11,185 nt of DNA, taken from contig CALLAV010000323.1 of NCBI GenBank assembly GCA_938001995.1, forward strand, positions 1-11,185, written 5' to 3'. Both the position numbers and the translations under genes were made by a program. The notes under the pieces are model-generated. The model saw only the letters and a program-made list of their open reading frames with translations, did no database searches and was not told the origin of the DNA. This DNA is from an uncultured Amylibacter sp. Lineage in GTDB: Bacteria; Pseudomonadota; Alphaproteobacteria; Rhodobacterales; Rhodobacteraceae. Below, one piece after another: positions 7,398-11,185 of the stretch; positions within the stretch are counted from its first letter, which is position 1; every line of letters starts with the position of its first letter.

Positions 7398-7847
7398 TCA
7401 CGGAAATTTGCGAATATTATCAAGAAAGTGGTGCAGGATCGCGCCTGCGGCGGGGATGAGGGGCAAAGCACGGATTTGATCGGGTGACAGAAAGGCAAAA
7501 CCCGCGCCTTCGCCCAAGGTAATTTCGGACGGTTGCGTTGGACGAGTCGCGGTGTAGGCGTATAACTGCGTGCCGTTAAAGGATTGGGCGCGCGCAACGG
7601 GAACGAGCGTGGCGGGATCGAGGGTGAGGGACGTCTCTTCGGTAAATTCGCGGATGGCGGCGGTGCGCAAATCCTCGTCCCCTTCAACATGTCCGCCAAA
7701 AAAGGACCAAAGGCCCGGGCCGACGGTGCGTTCGTTAATGTCACGAAGTTGCAAAAGGATGCGGCCTTGATGATCGCGAAGGATGACGCCTGCGGCGCGT
7801 GTTGTGCTGGGGTTCCAATCGCCAAGGGTTTGGAATGTGTCGCTCAT
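7398..7847 (-). CDS. NUDIX hydrolase
   Basis: This is a pyrophosphohydrolase of the NUDIX superfamily, 149 residues, close to the usual single-domain size. The NUDIX box spans Gly52 to Leu74 and fits GX5EX7REUXEEXGU with Glu58, Arg66-Glu67 and Glu70-Glu71 in place; these bind the divalent metal. The only departure is Ser73 for the usual Gly. Strand TTRAAGVILRD and GLWSFFGGHVEG precede the box as in MutT/ADP-ribose type enzymes. The substrate (oxidised NTP, NDP-sugar or other) cannot be read from the box. The ATG overlaps the moaB stop as ATGA and has no clear ribosome binding site, so translation probably depends on coupling. It is the last gene of the four-gene cluster; the efflux operon begins 79 bases beyond. 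Confidence 0.92.
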   Translation of the reverse strand: MSDTFQTLGDWNPSTTRAAGVILRDHQGRILLQLRDINERTVGPGLWSFFGGHVEGDEDLRTAAIREFTEETSLTLDPATLVPVARAQSFNGTQLYAYTATRPTQPSEITLGEGAGFAFLSPDQIRALPLIPAAGAILHHFLDNIRKFP

Positions 7848-8374
7848 TTGCGTTTCTGGTGTTCATCAAGGCGTGGCATGATTTCCACAAAGTTGCAGGG
7901 CATGTGGCGGTAATCAAGCTGGTAGTGCAGGATTTGATCCCAACCATCTTTGCAGGCCCCAGGCGACCCCGGCAGCGCGAACAGGTAGGTGCCATCCGTC
8001 ACGCCCGCACAGGCGCGGGATTGGATGGCAGAGGTGCCGATTTTATCTGCGGATATCATAGTGAAATAGGTGGAAAAGGCGTCGATCTCTTTTTCATAGA
8101 CGTCGCGGTGCGCCTCAACCGTTACATCCCGCCCAGTGAGGCCCGTACCACCTGTAGAAATCACGGCGTCCACGTTTGGATCAGCGCACCAAGCGCGGAG
8201 TTGGTCGGCGATCTGGTCGCGTTCGTCTGACAGGATTTTGCGATCTGCGAGGATGTGGTTGTCCGCGGTCAGACGATCCACAAGGGTTTGGCCCGATTTG
8301 TCGTCGGCCAGTTGGCGGGTGTCTGAAACGGTCAGGACAGCGATGCGGATCGGGATGAATTGGCGGTCTGACAT
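7844..8374 (-). CDS. moaB: Molybdenum cofactor biosynthesis protein B (MoaB/Mog fold)
   Basis: This is a molybdopterin-binding protein of the MoaB/MogA family, 176 residues against about 170 in E. coli MoaB. The fold signature is present: VLTVSDTR near the N-terminus (13-20), the molybdopterin/nucleotide loop STGGTGLTGRDVT (73-85) with the conserved Asp83, and FALPGSPGACKDGWD (132-146). The family includes enzymes that adenylylate molybdopterin before molybdate insertion (MogA) and MoaB proteins whose role differs between species; which applies here cannot be decided. The ATG abuts the TAG of the upstream phosphoesterase with no gap, and a GAGG site lies five bases before it. Its stop overlaps the NUDIX start by four bases. 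No other cofactor gene is nearby. Confidence 0.93.
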   Translation of the reverse strand: MSDRQFIPIRIAVLTVSDTRQLADDKSGQTLVDRLTADNHILADRKILSDERDQIADQLRAWCADPNVDAVISTGGTGLTGRDVTVEAHRDVYEKEIDAFSTYFTMISADKIGTSAIQSRACAGVTDGTYLFALPGSPGACKDGWDQILHYQLDYRHMPCNFVEIMPRLDEHQKRK

Positions 8375-8968
8375 CTAAACCTCGAACCAGTTGGCGGTGG
8401 GGCCTAAGTTGATCACCTGTGTGTCGCCGATCAGGCCTGTTTGTCCCCACGCTTCGTGGATGTGGCCGCACAGCAGGAGTTTGGGTTTTAGGCGTTCGGC
8501 GGCCGCAAATACTGATGTGGAGCCGACACTATGGCCGCTGGATGTGGTGTCTGCGATGCCTTTTGGCGGCGAGTGGCTGATGAGGATGTCCACTTGGTGG
8601 CAGTCCTCTAGCATCTCTGTTGCCTCTGCTTCGGATAAGTCGCAGGACCAGTCGCCAAAGGGTGTGGTCGGAACGCCGTAGCCGATGCCAAAGAATGATA
8701 CGTTGCCGACAGCACGGGTTTGGCCGTGCAGCACTGTCATGTTGGCAGTAGCAGCAGCGGTAAGTTCATCAACGGTTTCGTGGTTGCCCGGCACCGCGAG
8801 GATAGGGCAAGGGATTTCGGCCAGTGGCGCGACAGAGGCGACGAGGTCTTTGTGGTAGTTGCAAAAGTCGCCTGCAATTATCACGAGGTCGGCTTCGGCG
8901 CTGGCTTTGACCAGACGGGTGGTGGCCGCCGTGTCGCTGTGCAAATCAGAGAATGCGAGGATTTTCAT
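8375..8968 (-). CDS. Calcineurin-like metallophosphoesterase
   Basis: This is a two-metal phosphoesterase, 197 residues, one compact domain without signal peptide, so cytoplasmic. The metal ligand motifs are in order: DLH (Asp8, His10), GDF (Gly33, Asp34), GNHE (61-64), SHSPP (131-135) and GHIHE (168-172). The second block lacks the trailing Asp of the common GDxxD form. The short size and the GHIHE end resemble small YfcE/ICC-like enzymes acting on phosphodiesters or nucleotides; the substrate is unknown. The ATG overlaps the glycosylase TGA as ATGA, and the stop TAG touches the moaB ATG. It is the second gene of the cluster. The family is certain; the substrate is open. Confidence 0.93.
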   Translation of the reverse strand: MKILAFSDLHSDTAATTRLVKASAEADLVIIAGDFCNYHKDLVASVAPLAEIPCPILAVPGNHETVDELTAAATANMTVLHGQTRAVGNVSFFGIGYGVPTTPFGDWSCDLSEAEATEMLEDCHQVDILISHSPPKGIADTTSSGHSVGSTSVFAAAERLKPKLLLCGHIHEAWGQTGLIGDTQVINLGPTANWFEV

Positions 8969-9753
8969 GTGTTAAGTCGGGCCTTTAGCGCGAGCAGGTC
9001 TGCCCAGCAATCGCGTTTCTTTAAGGGGTCACGCAGTACGCCTGCGGGGTGGAACATGGGTAACGTGGGTTTGCCAAATGCCTCGGTCCAGTGGCCACGA
9101 ATACGGGTGATGCCTGTTTTGCCAAGGATCGCTTTGCACGCGATATTGCCCATTGGCACGATGATATCTGGGTTCGCGATGGCGATGTGACGTTCCAAGA
9201 ACGGCAGCATCATTGCGATCTCCTCATCGCTTGGGTCACGGTTTTGCGGCGGACGCCACGGCATGACGTTGGTGATATAGAGCGCGGCGTCGCCCTCAGC
9301 CTTGCGATCCAGGTCGATGGCGGCAAACATTTTGTCGAGCAGTTGCCCCGCACGGCCCACGAAAGGCTTGCCAATCTGGTCTTCGTCGCGTCCCGGTGCC
9401 TCGCCGATGATCATGATGCGCGCAGCGGGGTTACCATCGGAGAACACCAAATTCCGCGCGCCTTTTTTCAGCGAGCATTGTTCGAATGTGGCGATGGTGT
9501 TGCGTAGAGTTTCAAGGTCATTGCAGCGGGATGCAAGGATGCGGGCAATATCCTCGGCGGCTTCTTCCACTTGCGGGATGACAGGCATCACATCGATGGG
9601 TTTGATGTTGCTGGTCGGGCCTGTTTTCGGGATTGGCCCTTTCGCGGGCTTTACGGCCTGTTCATAGCGGTTGATCGGGGTGTCACCAATCGCCTCGTCC
9701 GCGCCGAGTTCGATGTGCCAATCAAGGGCTGTAAGGGCGGCGAAGGAATCCAT
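8965..9753 (-). CDS. Uracil-DNA glycosylase, family 4-like, without the usual Fe-S cysteines
   Basis: This enzyme would remove uracil from DNA to start base excision repair, 262 residues. Residues 1-65 are a variable Pro-rich region. The catalytic domain begins near 85 and shows GEAPGRDED (117-125), GKPFVGRAGQLLD (128-140), the TNVxxxRPPxNR segment (161-172) and HPAGVLRDP (235-243), all typical of family 4. In that family four Cys hold a 4Fe-4S cluster. Here the matching positions are Phe90, Cys93, Trp166 and Met182, so only one remains. The cluster is therefore very unlikely to form. The ATG at 9753 has no recognisable ribosome binding site; the N-terminal LDWHIELGADEAIGD stretch is recalled as typical of alphaproteobacterial relatives and supports this start. 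It is the first gene of the four-gene cluster, divergent from the membrane protein gene. Confidence 0.93.
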   Translation of the reverse strand: MDSFAALTALDWHIELGADEAIGDTPINRYEQAVKPAKGPIPKTGPTSNIKPIDVMPVIPQVEEAAEDIARILASRCNDLETLRNTIATFEQCSLKKGARNLVFSDGNPAARIMIIGEAPGRDEDQIGKPFVGRAGQLLDKMFAAIDLDRKAEGDAALYITNVMPWRPPQNRDPSDEEIAMMLPFLERHIAIANPDIIVPMGNIACKAILGKTGITRIRGHWTEAFGKPTLPMFHPAGVLRDPLKKRDCWADLLALKARLNT

Positions 9754-9759
9754 GGAACG

Positions 9760-9787
9760 TGGATAGCAGGAAAGAAATCAGAGGCAA
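9760..9787 (-). promoter_or_regulatory. Weak candidate promoter of the four-gene cluster
   Basis: Read on the minus strand, TTGCCT (9782-9787) and TATCCA (9760-9765) lie 16 bases apart. The last base of the -10 is six bases before the ATG, so the transcript would start at or next to the A of the start codon. Both boxes are poor matches. The absence of a ribosome binding site makes a leaderless message possible. Confidence 0.25.
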
Positions 9788-9805
9788 AGGCAAGGCGTGG
9801 GTTTT

Positions 9806-9838
9806 CTGTGCAGAGTCTGTGCGAAAACTGCACAAGCG
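9806..9838. promoter_or_regulatory. Three elements phased at 11 bp in the divergent promoter region
   Basis: CTGTGC begins at 9806 and again at 9817, and CTGCAC begins at 9828. The steps are exactly 11 bp, one helical turn. TGTGC (9818-9822) and GCACA (9830-9834) also form an inverted pair with a 7-base spacer, and TGTGCAG (9807-9813) pairs with CTGCACA (9828-9834). The element lies between two divergent genes and could serve either. Confidence 0.4.
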
Positions 9839-9875
9839 GGGGCGTAAGCATGCACGAGAATAGTAAGGAGTTTGC

Positions 9876-10691
9876 ATGTTGGGTTTCGTTTTAGCAGTGG
9901 TTTTGATTGTGTTTGTAACGCCGTGGCGGTGGTTAAAGCGGGGGCTGGCCTTGCTCGCGTTGTTCTTTGTGCATGTGATTATTTTAGACGCACAGGTACC
10001 GTGTGGCGATTTCGGATGCGGTTTGGTGATCGGGATTACGCTGATCTTTTGGGTTTTTGTCTTGGTGGTCTGTCTGCTGCGGTATTTTCTGATCAAATGG
10101 AAGCCTGCGGTTGCGATGGCAGATGTGGGTGAAAGCAAGCTGTGGATCGGCGATTTCTGCGTGGCTGCCGGGGGTGGAAGTGTTGGTGCGCTGTTGGTGT
10201 TTATCTGGCTGATCTGGGCGTTGGCGGGCGGCAATTCAGAGGCGGCGCATTGGGGTTTGGCGTTTGCGATTGTTGTGCTGATTGGATTGGCGGTTTGGGT
10301 CGGGCTGCGCTGGGGTGTGGTTGCAAGCGGGCTGGTTGCGGGTGTCGCTGTGATGTTTGCGATTGGAGGTCAGCAAAGCCTGTGGTTTCCTGAAAAAGTG
10401 TTGGCGGCGGCGCAAAAGAAGGCGCGAGGGCATGCGTATTGTATCTATTTTCCAATGTCGGATCGGTTCTACCGCGACGGTCGTTCGCTGACCCTGTTGA
10501 CGATGGAAAAGTCCCGCGATGCGCATCGGTATCGTCATGCGATTCTGGTTTGGGATCGGGATGGGACACTGCGCACGGCGTTTTGGTCGTTTGGTCGCGA
10601 GCGGTTTGTGGACGGGTATCAGTACTGCGTGCATCCCGTGCCTGCAGATATGGAGGCGCGGTTTCGAAGGTGTTTGGAAGACAAAGTGTGA
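9876..10691 (+). CDS. Six-helix membrane protein with cytoplasmic or periplasmic C-terminal domain, function unknown
   Basis: I do not recognise this 271-residue protein. Six hydrophobic segments are visible at about 2-15, 22-38, 49-73, 97-117, 125-143 and 147-165. A soluble C-terminal part of about 100 residues (172-271) follows. It is rich in Arg, Tyr and Trp and looks like a small alpha/beta domain, with FPMSDRFYRDGRS, AILVWDRDGTLRTAFW and a final helix. Cys43 and Cys48 sit in the loop before helix 3, and Cys189, Cys251 and Cys266 in the C-terminal part; a disulfide or metal site is possible but unproven. With six helices both ends would be on the same side. The start is well supported by AAGGAG (9865-9870), five bases ahead of the ATG. 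Divergent from the glycosylase; the secreted-protein gene follows after 63 bases. The gene is real with good confidence; the role is unknown. Confidence 0.8.
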   Translation: MLGFVLAVVLIVFVTPWRWLKRGLALLALFFVHVIILDAQVPCGDFGCGLVIGITLIFWVFVLVVCLLRYFLIKWKPAVAMADVGESKLWIGDFCVAAGGGSVGALLVFIWLIWALAGGNSEAAHWGLAFAIVVLIGLAVWVGLRWGVVASGLVAGVAVMFAIGGQQSLWFPEKVLAAAQKKARGHAYCIYFPMSDRFYRDGRSLTLLTMEKSRDAHRYRHAILVWDRDGTLRTAFWSFGRERFVDGYQYCVHPVPADMEARFRRCLEDKV

Positions 10692-10694
10692 TGC

Positions 10695-10724
10695 TTGCCA
10701 CTGCTTTTTGTGGCTCGGTATGGT
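10695..10724 (+). promoter_or_regulatory. Weak candidate promoter of the secreted-protein gene
   Basis: TTGCCA (10695-10700) and TATGGT (10719-10724) are 18 bases apart, each matching about four of six consensus bases. The 63-base gap also permits read-through from the membrane protein gene, so this is tentative. Confidence 0.25.
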
Positions 10725-10754
10725 AAGATGCGAAAAATTTTCAAAGGAGAGATC

Positions 10755-11185
10755 ATGCCCCATCGTATTTTAACATCCACAGTTTGCGCGCTCGCGCTGT
10801 TTGCAGGTGCTACCCAAGCGGATGAAATCACGGACAATTTGAACGACGCGATTTCCGCCTATGAGGAGGGTGAAATTCAGGAAGCAGTGGAAATTGTTGA
10901 GTACGTGCAAACCCTGCTCAGCAAAAAACGGTCCGGAACGCTGAAGGAAGTGCTTCCAGAGCCACTGGCAGGATGGACCCGTAAAGAAGGCGACGTGTCC
11001 GACAATGCGACGGCCATGGCCATGATGGGCGGGGGCACGATGGTTGAAGCACGATACCGCAAGGAAGACGGAACGGATCTGAACCTGCAAATCATGGCAG
11101 ACACACCAATGATTGCGATGATGGCAGCACAGCTCGGCAATGCGGCGATCATGGCGCAACTGGGCGAGGTGAAGCGGATCAAGCG
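10755..11185 (+). CDS. Secreted protein of unknown function, 5' part
   Basis: An ATG at 10755 preceded by AAAGGAGAG (10743-10751) opens a frame that runs to the window end without a stop; 143 codons are visible. Residues 1-22 form a signal peptide (PHR, then a hydrophobic stretch, then ATQA before Asp-Glu), so the product is probably periplasmic. Residues 23-60 are an acidic amphipathic helix pair (EITDNLNDAISAYEEGEI), reminiscent of the first helices of a TPR-like unit. A loop with LPEPLAGW follows, then a beta-rich, Met-rich part (TAMAMMGGGTM, ARYRKEDGTDLNLQIMADT). The LPxPLxGW plus MMGGG plan recalls a widespread family of uncharacterised secreted bacterial proteins, from memory only. Coding on this strand is supported by the strong ribosome binding site and the signal peptide. 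The antisense frames are shadows. Confidence 0.8.
   Translation, partial: MPHRILTSTVCALALFAGATQADEITDNLNDAISAYEEGEIQEAVEIVEYVQTLLSKKRSGTLKEVLPEPLAGWTRKEGDVSDNATAMAMMGGGTMVEARYRKEDGTDLNLQIMADTPMIAMMAAQLGNAAIMAQLGEVKRIK

Noticed and set aside
9722..10234. A 170-residue minus-strand open frame across the divergent promoter and the membrane protein gene
   Set aside because: Its Pro/Thr/Lys-rich composition is that expected from the complement of hydrophobic codons, and it runs through a promoter region and the strong ribosome binding site of the opposite gene.
10697..10714. GCCAC/GTGGC hairpin as a terminator of the membrane protein gene
   Set aside because: The stem is only five base pairs with an 8-base loop, and no T tract follows it.
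10770..11159. Minus-strand open frame of 129 residues at the right edge
   Set aside because: The plus-strand frame from 10755 has a strong ribosome binding site and a signal peptide and remains open to the window end; the antisense frame has neither.

Overview
The window looks like chromosomal DNA of an alphaproteobacterium, most likely Rhodobacterales (Roseobacter-type). The basis is the character of the encoded proteins: the UDG and its N-terminus, the NUDIX/MoaB set, and an RND adaptor with an alpha-proteobacterial style C-terminal helical tail. Moderate-to-high G+C and tight gene packing agree with this. The taxonomic placement is inference from recalled family resemblance, not a database result. 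No rRNA, tRNA, CRISPR array, insertion sequence or phage gene was seen.

Layout. (1) Position 1-435, plus strand: the 3' end of an alpha/beta hydrolase of the lysophospholipase/S33 type, followed by a probable terminator hairpin. (2) 561-2282, plus strand: a membrane-anchored protein of 573 residues with degenerate DKNYY-like repeats, function unknown, behind a candidate promoter with two inverted repeats. (3) 2279-7318, minus strand: a two-gene RND efflux operon, with the periplasmic adaptor (7318-5690) followed after 3 bases by the inner-membrane pump (5686-2279). Its last stop codon interlocks with the stop of gene 2 in the palindrome TTAA. (4) 7398-9753, minus strand: four tightly coupled genes in the order uracil-DNA glycosylase, metallophosphoesterase, moaB, NUDIX hydrolase, joined by ATGA overlaps or direct abutment. 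(5) 9876-10691, plus strand: a six-helix membrane protein of unknown function, divergent from the glycosylase. (6) 10755 to the window end, plus strand: the 5' part of a secreted protein of unknown function.

How they work together. The adaptor and pump form the inner part of a tripartite efflux system; no outer-membrane channel or regulator gene is in the window. An 18-bp perfect inverted repeat sits between a candidate -10 and the adaptor ribosome binding site, as expected for an operator. The four-gene cluster mixes uracil repair, nucleotide or phosphoester hydrolysis and molybdopterin synthesis; its order suggests co-expression, not one pathway.

The most notable points are: both halves of the pump carry C-terminal additions (a tandem 50-residue helical repeat on the adaptor and two extra predicted membrane helices on the permease); the glycosylase has lost three of the four cysteines that hold the iron-sulfur cluster in family 4; and the divergent promoter region has three elements spaced exactly 11 bp apart.
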